This document shows, in pieces, positions 1 through 8,562 of a stretch of 64,000 nt of DNA (positions are counted from its first letter, which is position 1; each line of letters starts with the position of its first letter). Below the pieces are notes generated by a model. That model saw nothing but the letters and a program-made list of their open reading frames with translations, had not been told where the DNA came from and made no database searches. Source of the DNA: Larkinella bovis (GTDB lineage: Bacteria; Bacteroidota; Bacteroidia; Cytophagales; Spirosomataceae); the NCBI RefSeq assembly GCF_042655385.1, contig NZ_JBHSMA010000011.1:1-64000 (forward strand), in the 5' to 3' direction. A program made the translations under genes and the position numbers.

Positions 1-271
1 GCGGGACCTGAATCCGAGCATAGAGCTAGTACTCTGCGGCCCCATAGGAAAACCCGCTCTGTTCACTTGTTGGCAAGCTACCAATTCTTGGTTTCTTACA
101 ACACCACAAACCTAAAGGGCGGCCCCGCTTCATTGTGTTGCAACATAAAGGTAAGCAGACACCCACTTTTTTCATCCAATTATAAAATCCCCACCAACTT
201 CTTATTCCCCCACGCCCAGGCGCAGGGAACCCTTTCAGGAACAGGAATTCGGATGTTTAAACCTACAAATC

Positions 272-1045
272 ATGAAGACCTTACGTCTTACCCCGCTGGC
301 GATCCTCCTGGCGGTTGTGCTGGGGATGGTTGCCAGCCGTTCGTTCGGGCAAAATACCCGGCCGGTCCGGAATGTGGTGCTGGTGCACGGCGCGTTTGTG
401 GATGGGTCGGGCTGGCAGGGTATTTTTGATATTCTTACCCGGCAAGGCTACAAGGTGGCGGTCACCCAACACGCCTTGTTGTCGTTTGAGGAGGATGTCA
501 AAGCAGTAAACCGGATCATCGATCAGCAGGATGGCCCCTGTATTCTGGTAGGTCATAGCTACGGCGGAGCTGTCATTACGAAAGCGGGCAACAACGCCAA
601 GGTAAAAGGGCTAGTGTATCTGGCTGCCCATGCACCGGATGAAGGCGAATCAGAAGCCGATAACGGAAAAAAATACCCGTCGGCCTACAAATCCCTGGTC
701 AAAGGAAAGGACGGGTTCGACTATATTGACCCCGCAAAATTCCCGGACGACTTTGCCGGGGGCGTACCGGCTCAACAGGCCCGGTTTATGGCCGTCTCCC
801 AGCCGCCCACCGCCGACAGCATTTTTCACGCGATTATCAAAAATCCGGCCTGGAAAACGAAACCGGTCTGGTACATGGTGGCCAAAGCCGATCAAATCAT
901 CAACCCGGACCTGGAACGGTTATACGCCAAACGGGCCAATGCCCAAAAAACCGTGGAAATCGACGGCGCCAGCCACTGCGTTTTTATGACGCACCCCCAA
1001 GAAGCCGCCGACCTGATTATGGCGGCCAGTCAAGGGAGTCGGTAA
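272..1045 (+). CDS. Secreted alpha/beta hydrolase
   Basis: A 257-residue alpha/beta-hydrolase-fold protein, probably an esterase-like enzyme exported from the cytoplasm. Residues 1-26 form a signal peptide (basic start, hydrophobic core, cleavage near SFGQ). The oxyanion strand VVLVHGAF lies at about 35-42, the nucleophile elbow GHSYGG places the catalytic serine at 96, and Asp207 and His235 (GASHC) complete a plausible triad. The length fits small members of the family. The ATG at 272 is used because the signal peptide begins there; an overlapping frame from 67 is a shadow. The substrate cannot be told from sequence. A decayed cupin gene follows directly, so the gene's original operon may have been lost. 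Confidence 0.85.
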   Translation: MKTLRLTPLAILLAVVLGMVASRSFGQNTRPVRNVVLVHGAFVDGSGWQGIFDILTRQGYKVAVTQHALLSFEEDVKAVNRIIDQQDGPCILVGHSYGGAVITKAGNNAKVKGLVYLAAHAPDEGESEADNGKKYPSAYKSLVKGKDGFDYIDPAKFPDDFAGGVPAQQARFMAVSQPPTADSIFHAIIKNPAWKTKPVWYMVAKADQIINPDLERLYAKRANAQKTVEIDGASHCVFMTHPQEAADLIMAASQGSR

Positions 1046-1066
1046 AAACCGTAAGTCATTGATCCG

Positions 1067-1328
1067 TACGAATCCGGCGCTATCGGCTATGTTCCTACGG
1101 GGTCGGGCATTCCATCAGGAACACCGGCAATACGGTATTGCAACTACTGATCGGATTTAACAGCGGGCATACCAATCGATTGACCTCGGCGAATGGATCG
1201 CCAAACCCCCAAACGATATTCTGAAAGGGAACTTTCATCATTTCGATGAACGGGTAAACCAGCTTTCGGACCAGCCCAAACGGCTTGTGAAGCAATCCAT
1301 CCCTATAGCTTCCGACCCGTCCTCGTAA
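1067..1328 (+). pseudogene. Remnant of an oxalate-decarboxylase-type bicupin gene
   Basis: No intact frame covers this stretch, but three frames read in turn give a recognisable C-terminal cupin: YESGAIGYVPTGSG, then GHSIRNTGNTVLQLL up to FNSGH, then YQSIDLGEWIAKPPNDILKG to a TAA at 1326. This order (glycine-rich turn, GH..NTG, then the helix beginning xxDLxEWIA.xP) matches the end of oxalate-decarboxylase-like bicupins. The frame changes fall near 1106 and 1173. The N-terminal part is missing, since the neighbouring hydrolase ends at 1045. I read it as a truncated, frameshifted relic. Sequencing error is the main alternative for the frameshifts, but not for the missing N-terminus. Confidence 0.6.
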
Positions 1329-1488
1329 TCGGCTGATAAGTACGCGAAAACCGGCTTCCAGCGGTGGAAGGACACCTACGTTTCTACGGAACTATTTGTC
1401 GCATTCGGCTACCCGAATTGTCGCATTCACACAGCCCTGATACCGTATTTGTTGGCGAGCTTTGTAGCGTACAGAAACCCAGACTACG

Positions 1489-2082
1489 ATGAGAAAAATA
1501 ATTGTTTTATCAATGATTACCCTGGATGGCGTCATGCAGGCACCTGGCGGACCGGAGGAAGATCCATCAGGCGGTTTCAACTATGGCGGTTGGGTTGCCC
1601 CTTACAGTGACGAAGTTAGTGGTAAGGTCGTGCAAAAAGAGATGCAACCGGCCGATTATCTTTTGGGCCGAAAGACCTTTGAGATATGGGCCGACTACTG
1701 GCCAAAACATGAAAATGTATGGCCGGGGATCAATGAAGGTACAAAATATGTCATGTCCACAACGATGAAAACGTCCGATTGGAAAAACTCCGTTTTCCTC
1801 GAAAGTTTGGCAGAAATCAAAACGCTCAAACAGTCCGACGGTGCTGACATTCATGTTTGGGGCAGCAGCCAGCTTATTCAGTTGTTACTTGAGAATGATT
1901 TAGTGGACGAACTCAGGCTCAAGATTTACCCCCTGACGCTTGGTAAAGGGAAAAAATTGTTCGACAATGGCCCGATTCCGGCAGCCTTTACATTGTCAGA
2001 AAGTGTTGTTACACCCACCGGAGTAATAATTGCCTATTACAAGCGGGCGGGCGAAGTTAAGACCGGGACAATGGGCGGTTAA
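1489..2082 (+). CDS. Dihydrofolate reductase-family (RibD C-terminal) protein
   Basis: A 197-residue protein of the RibD C-terminal/YyaP-like dihydrofolate reductase superfamily. The N-terminus MRKIIVLSMITLDGVMQAPG is the typical first strand and loop of this fold. GRKTFEIWADYW (about 60-72) and HVWGSSQLIQ (about 121-130, the glycine-containing nucleotide loop) are also characteristic. The C-terminal strand pair LRLKIYPLTLGKGKKLF closes the domain. Members bind NAD(P)H and are usually cytoplasmic reductases of unknown substrate; this is not the folate-pathway DHFR. It begins a run of small same-strand genes (DUF2200, cupin, ankyrin) with gaps of 36-136 bp. Confidence 0.85.
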   Translation: MRKIIVLSMITLDGVMQAPGGPEEDPSGGFNYGGWVAPYSDEVSGKVVQKEMQPADYLLGRKTFEIWADYWPKHENVWPGINEGTKYVMSTTMKTSDWKNSVFLESLAEIKTLKQSDGADIHVWGSSQLIQLLLENDLVDELRLKIYPLTLGKGKKLFDNGPIPAAFTLSESVVTPTGVIIAYYKRAGEVKTGTMGG

Positions 2083-2118
2083 GGGAATAAATCCTACATT
2101 TACCCTAAAACCGATGGT

Positions 2119-2484
2119 ATGAAAACAACGCCCGAACACGATGAGCGAATCGCCCGAATGACCTTCGCTTCGGTGTATCCGCACTATGTCACCAAAGTGG
2201 ACCGGAAAGGCCGGACCAAGGAGGAACTGCATCAGGTGATCGAATGGCTGACCGGTTTTGACGAGAGGAAATTGCAACAACTCATCGACGAGAAAGCGAC
2301 GTTTGAAACCTTTTTCAACAAGGCGACCCTGAACCCCAACGCCGGTTTGATCACCGGCGCCATTTGCGGCTACCGGGTGGAGGACATTGAAAACCCGCTA
2401 ACGAAACGGGCCCGGTATTTAGACAAGCTAGTCGACGAGCTGGCGAAAGGCCGGAAGATGGAGAAGATCCTGCGAACCGCTTAA
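2119..2484 (+). CDS. DUF2200-family protein
   Basis: A 121-residue cytoplasmic protein that I recognise as the DUF2200 family from its body: RIARMTFASVYPHYVTKVDRKGRTKEE in short, followed by VIEWLTGF, the TFFNKATLNPNA segment and GAICGYRVEDIENPLTK. There is no signal peptide or membrane segment. It is predicted alpha/beta, with a lysine-rich C-terminal helix. Function is unknown for the family. It starts 36 bp after the reductase gene, so the two may be co-transcribed. Confidence 0.8.
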   Translation: MKTTPEHDERIARMTFASVYPHYVTKVDRKGRTKEELHQVIEWLTGFDERKLQQLIDEKATFETFFNKATLNPNAGLITGAICGYRVEDIENPLTKRARYLDKLVDELAKGRKMEKILRTA

Positions 2485-2579
2485 AAAACGAAACGATAGC
2501 AATCCGCTTTTACGTCCGGTGTTTTCACCAAACGCGGAAATGATCCGGCAACCGTTTACTTAAACCCCATTCGATCATC

Positions 2580-3080
2580 ATGGCAACCGGCAAGCACATT
2601 ACCACCATCGACAACGAAGAAGGACAACGTCTTTCCGTGGTCGGCGACACGTATCGGATTCTGATTTCGGGAAAAGAGACCGAAGGGAAGTATGCGGTTA
2701 TTGACATGCTGGTTCCACCCGGTGGTGGACCGGGTCCTCATGCGCATAAGGACATGCAGGAAATGTTCTATGTCGTGGACGGTGAAATCGAATTTAAAAT
2801 GGAAAGCGGACCCTATACCGCAACCAAAGGCTCTTTTATTACCATTCCCGTGGGCGGGGAGGTTCATAGCTTCAAAAACAAGAGCGATACCGTTGCCCAT
2901 TTGTTATGTACCGTCATTCCGGCGGGGCTGGATGCTTTTTTTCAGGAGATTGGAAAACCGGTTGCGGCCGGCACTTTTTTACCACCCCCGGAATTAGGTC
3001 CGGAAGAACTGGAGCAACTAAAGGCAACCGCTGAAAAATACGGCCAGAAACTCTATCCACCCGATTTTTTAGGCGAGTAA
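2580..3080 (+). CDS. Single-domain cupin protein
   Basis: A 166-residue cytoplasmic cupin. The first cupin motif is PPGGGPGPHAHKDMQEMFYVVDGE in shortened form, at about residues 43-66, supplying His55, His57 and Glu62 as metal ligands. The second motif (IPVGGEVHSFKNKS, about 92-105) supplies His100. The C-terminal 40 residues are helical and charged. This arrangement suits a small metal-binding protein such as a quercetinase-like dioxygenase or a sugar-binding cupin; the substrate cannot be told. The ATG at 2580 directly follows a non-coding spacer with no strong ribosome-binding site. Confidence 0.85.
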   Translation: MATGKHITTIDNEEGQRLSVVGDTYRILISGKETEGKYAVIDMLVPPGGGPGPHAHKDMQEMFYVVDGEIEFKMESGPYTATKGSFITIPVGGEVHSFKNKSDTVAHLLCTVIPAGLDAFFQEIGKPVAAGTFLPPPELGPEELEQLKATAEKYGQKLYPPDFLGE

Positions 3081-3216
3081 TCGTTGGCAGACGTTACCGA
3101 GAATCAGGAATAACACCTGGGCTGACCAATGGAACGGGTTGCTGGAAGCAGTAGCAAAGGAGCGTGCAGGAAAGGGCGACACGCGAGCAACAACCGAACA
3201 GAAAGGGACCTTAACC

Positions 3217-3849
3217 ATGACAAATATCCTCACTACTCACGACCTCAACGGCCTCCGGCAGGTACTGGCCGCTCACCCGGAACGAGCCAATGAAGGCATT
3301 CCCTACGATGACGTGAACACAACCCAAGCGCACCCGTTGCACCGGATTTGCGACGGGGTGTTTTCAGGCGATTATACGGATGCCGAAGCCATTGAACTGG
3401 CAAAACTATTTTTGGAATATGGCGCCCATGTGGACGGCAACGGCCTGATGGAAAAACAGGACAGTCCGCTGGTGGCCGCAGCCAGCCTGCACGCCGATCA
3501 GGTGGCTATTTTGTACCTCGAAAACGGAGCGACGATCGACCATCCCGGTTGCTTTGGCGGAACGGCCCTGCACTGGGCCGCTTGGTGTGGCCGACCGGCC
3601 GTGGTTCGGCGGCTGATCCAGGCCGGTGCCGAAATCAATACGCGATGCCTCGATTTTAAGGCAACTCCGCTTTTCTGGGCTGTCCACGGGTTAAAAAGGA
3701 ACGAGAACGCCAACGTACCGGATTACACGGAATGTGTCCACCTGCTGCTTCAGGCCGGTGCTGACCAAACGATTCCCAATGGGGAAGGAAAAACCGTAGC
3801 GGATTTGCTGACGGAGGACGATAGGGAATTGAAGGACGCCCTGCGCTGA
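3217..3849 (+). CDS. Ankyrin-repeat protein
   Basis: A 210-residue protein made of about five ankyrin repeats. The clearest are TALHWAAWCGRPAVVRRLIQAGAEIN, with the TALHWAA core at about 128-134, and TPLFWAVHG followed by CVHLLLQAGAD. It begins MTNILTTHDLNGLRQ; this ATG is chosen over an upstream TTG at 3139 because the 26 extra residues look untranslated, and an AAAGGGA sequence precedes 3217 at a suitable distance. Ankyrin repeats mediate protein binding; no enzymatic domain is present. It is the last gene of the plus-strand run and faces the minus-strand orphan cluster. Confidence 0.8.
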   Translation: MTNILTTHDLNGLRQVLAAHPERANEGIPYDDVNTTQAHPLHRICDGVFSGDYTDAEAIELAKLFLEYGAHVDGNGLMEKQDSPLVAAASLHADQVAILYLENGATIDHPGCFGGTALHWAAWCGRPAVVRRLIQAGAEINTRCLDFKATPLFWAVHGLKRNENANVPDYTECVHLLLQAGADQTIPNGEGKTVADLLTEDDRELKDALR

Positions 3850-3928
3850 GCCCTCTCGTTACCATTTTCAAAGGTTCGGCAAAGATCAATAAAGGATATC
3901 AATAGCTGACCACCAGCTGCGAGATCGT

Positions 3929-4417
3929 TTACTGCACTGGGTTAGAGGGTGCTTTATGTGCCTGCACCTCCAGGATAGCGCGGTGGATATGGCGATTTAG
4001 ATAAATTCGCTGATCATCCAGAAAAAAGGCTATTTCGTCCTCATAATCGCACGAAAAGAAAGCACCATTAGCAAAATAACCGGCCCCGGCATTCTTATAG
4101 CGATTAAGCCGCTGGTTGATACCAGGATCGGAACCAACGTTTTTGCCAACCATATTTTCCCGCATCCATTTGACCAGACTGGTTATATCCTGCTCCTTTC
4201 CGTTCACACCTACCTGCTCGGTGAACCCGATGCGGTTCCCGGCCTGTTCGGACTTAGCCAGCATATCGTCCAGTAAAACGATCATTTCCCTAAAAGCCGG
4301 TTTCCAGGAATGATCGTCAGGCTGGTAATCGGTAAAGACCGTTAATTTTCCTACCTCATAGAAGGATGACGGTTCTAGCAAGGTTGGTGCTTTTGTGGTG
4401 TATTCTACATAGTTCAT
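3929..4417 (-). CDS. Hypothetical protein (orphan cluster, gene 4)
   Basis: A 162-residue soluble protein that I do not recognise. It is rich in acidic and aromatic residues, has no signal peptide and no membrane helix, and contains a central helical stretch (WKPAFREMIVLLDDMLAKSEQAG) and a C-terminal part with two aspartate-rich strands (FFSCDYEDEIAFFLDD). Its start, ATG at 4417, is 34 bp after the stop of the small membrane protein upstream, so it is probably the last gene of the four-gene unit 5381-3929. It could be a regulatory or immunity-like partner of the upstream proteins, but nothing in the sequence proves this. Confidence 0.6.
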   Translation of the reverse strand: MNYVEYTTKAPTLLEPSSFYEVGKLTVFTDYQPDDHSWKPAFREMIVLLDDMLAKSEQAGNRIGFTEQVGVNGKEQDITSLVKWMRENMVGKNVGSDPGINQRLNRYKNAGAGYFANGAFFSCDYEDEIAFFLDDQRIYLNRHIHRAILEVQAHKAPSNPVQ

Positions 4418-4451
4418 GATCGTCTGGGGTTTAAGGGCAATGGGGCTGTAA

Positions 4452-4682
4452 TTAGTTTACCGAGAGCCACATACCGCTATACCGCTCGATCAGATACAGC
4501 AGAAAGGCAACCCCCAAAAGGACCGCAACGTCAATCAGATAAGGCCAGGGTTGTCGCTTGAACCAGACTAACGATCCGGCCAGGAGCGGGGCCTGCCATT
4601 CCTCCGGTAGCCCTGTCAGTCCCAGCGGGTCCTTTTTACTGGCAGGAATCGGTTTAAATACCATCGGTAGCGGGGGTTTCAT
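4452..4682 (-). CDS. Small single-pass membrane protein (orphan cluster, gene 3)
   Basis: A 76-residue protein with a proline-rich N-terminal half (MKPPLPMVFKPIPASKK) and one hydrophobic segment (YLIDVAVLLGVAFLLYLIE, about residues 48-66), so it is probably a membrane anchor. The ATG at 4682 shares its A with the TAA stop of the upstream gene (TAATG), which is strong evidence for this start and for coupled translation. A longer reading from 4709 would need a TTG codon. No family is recognised. Confidence 0.55.
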   Translation of the reverse strand: MKPPLPMVFKPIPASKKDPLGLTGLPEEWQAPLLAGSLVWFKRQPWPYLIDVAVLLGVAFLLYLIERYSGMWLSVN

Positions 4683-5173
4683 TAATTCGAATTGATTGTA
4701 TAAGGCCAAATGCCCACCAAGCTGGGCTGCCCCACGGATTTAAATAGAGAATCCAGACTGTGCCCATGAAACATATCCAACCCGTCAATATCTGTATGGG
4801 GCGCAAAAATGTCGTTTAAAGCCACGGCCTGGCGCGTTAATAAGCCTTTCAGGTAATCAATGAGCTGATGGTAACGCGGCAGGTCGGTGATAAACCGCCG
4901 GTGGTGCTCTTCGCCTTCGAGTCCGGCATTCTGGATAATCATTACCGGAAACTGATCATACCAGACCGAAGCCAGACGCCAGATGCGCCGGTTATCAAAA
5001 TAGTGATCCTTATAATACTTAATGATTACTTGCTGACAATCGGCCGTGATCTGTTTATCCAGCTCTAAAAAAGAGGAAAGCTCGGGGATATGATTAAAAT
5101 AATACCCCACCAAGACGCTCAGATCATTGTCTTCGCGTTCCGGCAGCCGGTTATAAAGGTCAAAAGGTGTCAT
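4682..5173 (-). CDS. Hypothetical protein (orphan cluster, gene 2)
   Basis: A 163-residue soluble protein of unknown family. It is tyrosine- and aspartate-rich, mostly helical by eye, with ELSSFLELDKQITADCQQVIIKYY and YHQLIDYLKGLLTRQAVAL as its clearest helices. There is no signal peptide. It overlaps the preceding gene by 14 bp and the next by one base, placing it firmly inside a translationally coupled operon. The function is unknown. Confidence 0.6.
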   Translation of the reverse strand: MTPFDLYNRLPEREDNDLSVLVGYYFNHIPELSSFLELDKQITADCQQVIIKYYKDHYFDNRRIWRLASVWYDQFPVMIIQNAGLEGEEHHRRFITDLPRYHQLIDYLKGLLTRQAVALNDIFAPHTDIDGLDMFHGHSLDSLFKSVGQPSLVGIWPYTINSN

Positions 5174-5381
5174 GGGAGCCGAACCGCCGGTTCGCTGGCA
5201 AATAAATCGGAATCAGAATGGGGGCCGACTCGGTTTTGACCATGTCCATCCTGCCCTGCAAACTCACCCACCGCTTAAACTCAATCACAGGACGAAAAAT
5301 CTTTTGAAGATGCTTAAGCCATTGATTCACCACGATGATTTGTTTGGAACCCACCGGGGTGTAACTTTTGAATAGTTGCAT
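5160..5381 (-). CDS. Small hypothetical protein (orphan cluster, gene 1)
   Basis: A 73-residue basic protein starting MQLFKSYTPVGSKQIIV from the ATG at 5381; the only longer reading uses a TTG at 5414. It has no recognisable domain. The evidence that it is a real gene is positional: it has the same strand as its neighbour and a 14-bp stop/start overlap with it (5160-5173), which heads a coupled four-gene set. It might instead be a leader peptide. Confidence 0.4.
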   Translation of the reverse strand: MQLFKSYTPVGSKQIIVVNQWLKHLQKIFRPVIEFKRWVSLQGRMDMVKTESAPILIPIYLPANRRFGSHDTF

Positions 5382-5414
5382 GTTGTAGTAATTAAAAGAT
5401 GAACGAATAGTCAA

Positions 5415-5733
5415 TCATCCAAAGGCAATGCATCGGGTAATGGGTTGCTCCTGATTTGCTTGATGAAGAAGCAGAATACAGCTAAAAAAGCAGTGCTTGA
5501 TTAAGAGAGAAACGGTAAAGGAGCAGATCGGTTGCTGAAGATACCGGAGCTAGTTAAGAAGCAGATACAATAATAACGACACATCCCATACTTAGGTTCT
5601 GAAAATCAATTATTTATTTTTAGCCTCGGGTTCATTACCCGATCGCTCACGATGAAAGACGGAAAACCGTGACAAGTCGCCAAACCGGGCTATTAATAAA
5701 GTAATAACGTTCTACGCGAATGAGGCAAACCGC
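5415..5733. other. Intergenic stretch, no gene seen
   Basis: About 320 bp between the orphan cluster, which reads leftward from here, and the stop of the SelU-like gene. It holds no frame with protein-like composition on either strand and no clear hairpin. It should contain the promoter of the minus-strand cluster, but I could not identify a convincing TTG/TAnnTTTG pair. Confidence 0.5.
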
Positions 5734-6372
5734 CTAGCTTAACCCGTCCACCGCGCGGAGAATCTGTTCGGCAATTTCCGGGGTATTCCACCGGTCGATT
5801 GGGAACCGGAGTTTGATCCGCTCGGTCGAAAGAGCGTAACCGGGCGTGGCGTCGTAGTACGCCATCAGGATATCGGCGGTGGCCCCGAAATCGCCGGCGT
5901 TAAAAAACCGGATAGCGCGGTCCTGGCGTTCGGGACCCAGTTTGTAAGCTAGTTTTTGCAGACAATCCAGAAACCGCCCGGGGGCGGCCGTCGCCATAAT
6001 CCCGGCCAGGCGTTCGCGCCGGAGACCTCGGTCAACGTCCAGCCAGATCACGTCCGCCGTTGCCATCGTGTTGACCAGCCAATCGGGCAAATTCAGGTTG
6101 CCGATGCGCTTCAATTCGCTTTCCAGAAAAACCGGTCGGCCCGGATCGAAGCGGTTCCAGTGCTTTTGTAACTGCTTGTGAAACTGGTAGGAAGTCGGCT
6201 GACGGCCAAAGCGCAGGGAGGCAAACACCGACCCGTCGTGCCCGCACAGCGTTTCGAGGTCCAGCGCCTGGGTGTTGTTGTCCCGAAAAAACCGGATCAG
6301 TTCGGATTTGCCGGAGCCGGTGAGCCCGGCCAGGACATACAACCGGAGCGGTAGTTGCTGGGGTAAGGACAT
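5734..6372 (-). CDS. P-loop protein resembling the C-terminal half of tRNA 2-selenouridine synthase
   Basis: A 212-residue protein with a Walker A loop GLTGSGKSEL (residues about 17-26), a Walker-B-like strand DVIWLDVD, and ALDLETLCGHDGSVFASL (about 36-53). The last corresponds to the QxLDLExLAxHxGSxFG element found after the P-loop in MnmH/SelU. SelU normally has an N-terminal rhodanese domain with a catalytic cysteine. Here the protein starts at the P-loop, and an in-frame TAA lies a few codons upstream of the ATG, so the rhodanese half is not fused. It may bind ATP and RNA but cannot carry out the full sulfur-to-selenium exchange alone. It is monocistronic, since its neighbours are over 300 bp away. 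Confidence 0.6.
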   Translation of the reverse strand: MSLPQQLPLRLYVLAGLTGSGKSELIRFFRDNNTQALDLETLCGHDGSVFASLRFGRQPTSYQFHKQLQKHWNRFDPGRPVFLESELKRIGNLNLPDWLVNTMATADVIWLDVDRGLRRERLAGIMATAAPGRFLDCLQKLAYKLGPERQDRAIRFFNAGDFGATADILMAYYDATPGYALSTERIKLRFPIDRWNTPEIAEQILRAVDGLS

Positions 6373-6675
6373 GAAAAAACCCGCTTAGGGAGAATTTGTG
6401 CCATAACTTTGCGTTCGGAAGACTGAGACTAACCACTGAAGCAAGAACCGGGAGCTGTGCCCGGGAAACTACGTGTGAAAGAAACAGAAAACTACTAACA
6501 TCGATCTCAAGACCTCAAATTTCAACTTTATAACGGGGAGTAGACTCTTTCCGGCTCAAACGCGGTGATCACATGAACTTGTCTAACATACGGTATGAAA
6601 ATACACGTTATTTCGGTGATCTCCAAGGGCTAAGGCAACTTTTATCAACCTATCTCTCAGCGACTTATCGAACGG
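6373..6675. other. Intergenic stretch, no gene seen
   Basis: About 300 bp between the 3' end of the 25-kb minus-strand locus and the SelU-like gene. No coding frame stands out. A weak 6-bp stem (AACGGT/ACCGTT) flanks a T-run beside the stop codon at 6676 and may act as a poor terminator for the large operon. Confidence 0.4.
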
Positions 6676-8547
6676 TTATTTTTTGACCGTTTCCAGCGAA
6701 TCGAACTGCAACCCGCTGGAGCCTTCGCCCCGGCCGAGCCGTTTCCGCTTGCCCAGCCAGTTGATAATTTTGCCGTTGTACCAGCGCGTTCGCTGAAAAC
6801 TGCTCATGACGCTGGCCCCCGCGCGGGGCACTTCCTCCTCGTTGACAAACATCGGCTCCAGGGCGTTATCCCCCTCGTCGATGCCCTCGCGCAGCAGCCG
6901 CGTCACGGGCCGAATGGCGCTGTATTCGTTCTTAAACCAGCGCGGCATGCTGGCCCGTTGCAGCCGGATGGCCCGGAACTGGTCGGGAATGTGCGCCGGG
7001 ATAAACGGAATCCAGTTTTCCGGTACGGTATTTTCCAGCTCGTATTTAAACCTGGCGGTTTCGTCGACGGGAATGGCTCCCACCGGCGGTTCGATCAGTT
7101 CGATGGCACTTTTCAGGGCGTTGGCCGCTACGTCGCCTTCCAGCGTCCCGCCCGCCAGGCTGTTCACCCGGGTTTCGATGGCCCAGACCATGTTCGCCAT
7201 TTCGTCGCGCACGAAATGGATTTCTTCCAGCGGTTCGCTTTCCTGCGTTTTGACCACGCAGGGCGGCAAAAACAGCCGGGTGTCGGCCGGGACATTGCTG
7301 GCATTTTCGGCGTGGCGCGTACTCAGGTTGAACAGGCCCCAGGCGTTCCAGTCGTCACTATTGCCCTGCACGGCTGGCTGGATGAGCGAGCGCTGGCCGA
7401 ACACATCGGTAATGACAATGGCCGGAATGGTTGTCAGGCTCCCCACCGGAATGGCGTAGGGCACCACCAGCCAGTTGTTGCCGTAGACGAGCGCGTATTC
7501 CGAAACAATCAGTTTGGAAATATCCGTGGTATCGGCGTCGATGTTGCCCAGATCGATGCTGCCGTCTTCGAATTGCCACCAGCGGGGGTTGGGCATCCCG
7601 CCGAATTTGGCCAGCGTCGGAATGACGGTTAGGATTTTTTCGCTCTGCAAACCGGTTTCCTCGGGTGTGGACGCGCCCGACAAGCCCTCCGTTTGCTCGC
7701 CGGCCGGGGCCACATCGAACGAAAACCATTCCAGATCGCCGTTGTAGTATTCCTCGGCTTGCAAAACCGTATTGGGTTTATCGGGTTCGGGAAACGCCAC
7801 GCCAAACTGGTACTCCATCTGGTTGTTCAGCCAGGCCCCCTTGCCGTTGGCGTTATGATCCGGCTCGTAATTCTTTTTAAACCAGCTGATAAAATCCGCC
7901 AAAGCCGCCTGAACCGAAGCCAGATGCGAGCCATCCAGCAAAACCGGGTCGCCCGCAACGGGCAGGGCAGTTTTGTAGTGCTGGTAGACGTTTACGCCAT
8001 CAAACCACTGGTTGCCGTATCCCGCCAGGAAACTGTTCAGCGGTTCATTGACCACCTTGTGCAGTTTGTTGACCGTTAGCTGGTGCGAATCCTGCGCCAG
8101 TGGTTCTTCGGGCGGAACAATGGGAAAAAGCCCTTTCAAATGCGACAGGTACCGGCCGTGGTCAAACGCCATACCGGAACCGGCAAACCGGGTTTTCAGC
8201 AGTTTCATCAACCAGGCGGCTGCCTTCACGCTGGCGTGGTAATCCTGAATCGGGTGTTCGCTTTCGACTTTGGTTTCGAGCGGAATCACGTCCGAATAGG
8301 TTTCGCCCTCGCCCGTGGCCGAGCGGTACCGCGAAATCCGGGTGCTCAGCATCTTGATCTTGGCGAAAATCGCCGAGCCGGTATCTTCCCCCTGAAACTC
8401 CCCGAATTGCCATTGGCGGGTCAGCATCCAGAGCGGATCGTGGACTTCGCATTTCAGCGTGTCTTCGAATTCGTTTTTGCGGGTTCGCGGCTCCAGGCGG
8501 TTCCAGGCGCGGAACGGTTCGCAGGAAACTTTATCAATTTTCGGCAT
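6676..8547 (-). CDS. Large protein of unknown function, last gene of the giant-protein operon
   Basis: A 623-residue protein with no signal peptide and no membrane helix. Two segments look strongly constrained: an N-terminal motif with DPLWMLTRQWQFGEFQGED (about residues 37-55) and a C-terminal block EEVPRAGASV followed by a basic stretch GKRKRLGRGEGSSGLQFD (about 573-615). The middle contains FVRDEMANMVWAIETRV and WIPFIPAHI. I recall proteins with this N-terminal motif from several bacterial phyla, always annotated hypothetical, so I give it no function. It lies 15 bp after the 2172-residue gene and is the promoter-distal gene of the unit. It is probably a structural or adaptor partner of the other giant proteins, which is inference from linkage only. 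Confidence 0.8.
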   Translation of the reverse strand: MPKIDKVSCEPFRAWNRLEPRTRKNEFEDTLKCEVHDPLWMLTRQWQFGEFQGEDTGSAIFAKIKMLSTRISRYRSATGEGETYSDVIPLETKVESEHPIQDYHASVKAAAWLMKLLKTRFAGSGMAFDHGRYLSHLKGLFPIVPPEEPLAQDSHQLTVNKLHKVVNEPLNSFLAGYGNQWFDGVNVYQHYKTALPVAGDPVLLDGSHLASVQAALADFISWFKKNYEPDHNANGKGAWLNNQMEYQFGVAFPEPDKPNTVLQAEEYYNGDLEWFSFDVAPAGEQTEGLSGASTPEETGLQSEKILTVIPTLAKFGGMPNPRWWQFEDGSIDLGNIDADTTDISKLIVSEYALVYGNNWLVVPYAIPVGSLTTIPAIVITDVFGQRSLIQPAVQGNSDDWNAWGLFNLSTRHAENASNVPADTRLFLPPCVVKTQESEPLEEIHFVRDEMANMVWAIETRVNSLAGGTLEGDVAANALKSAIELIEPPVGAIPVDETARFKYELENTVPENWIPFIPAHIPDQFRAIRLQRASMPRWFKNEYSAIRPVTRLLREGIDEGDNALEPMFVNEEEVPRAGASVMSSFQRTRWYNGKIINWLGKRKRLGRGEGSSGLQFDSLETVKK

Positions 8548-8562
8548 GGCGGATCCAGGTTC

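Noticed and set aside
67..429. Open frame overlapping the hydrolase gene start
   Set aside because: It starts with TTG, lacks any domain, and its second half is a frame-shifted reading of the hydrolase gene.
1095..1295. 66-residue minus-strand frame
   Set aside because: It is antisense to the bicupin remnant, whose sense strand gives clear cupin similarity.
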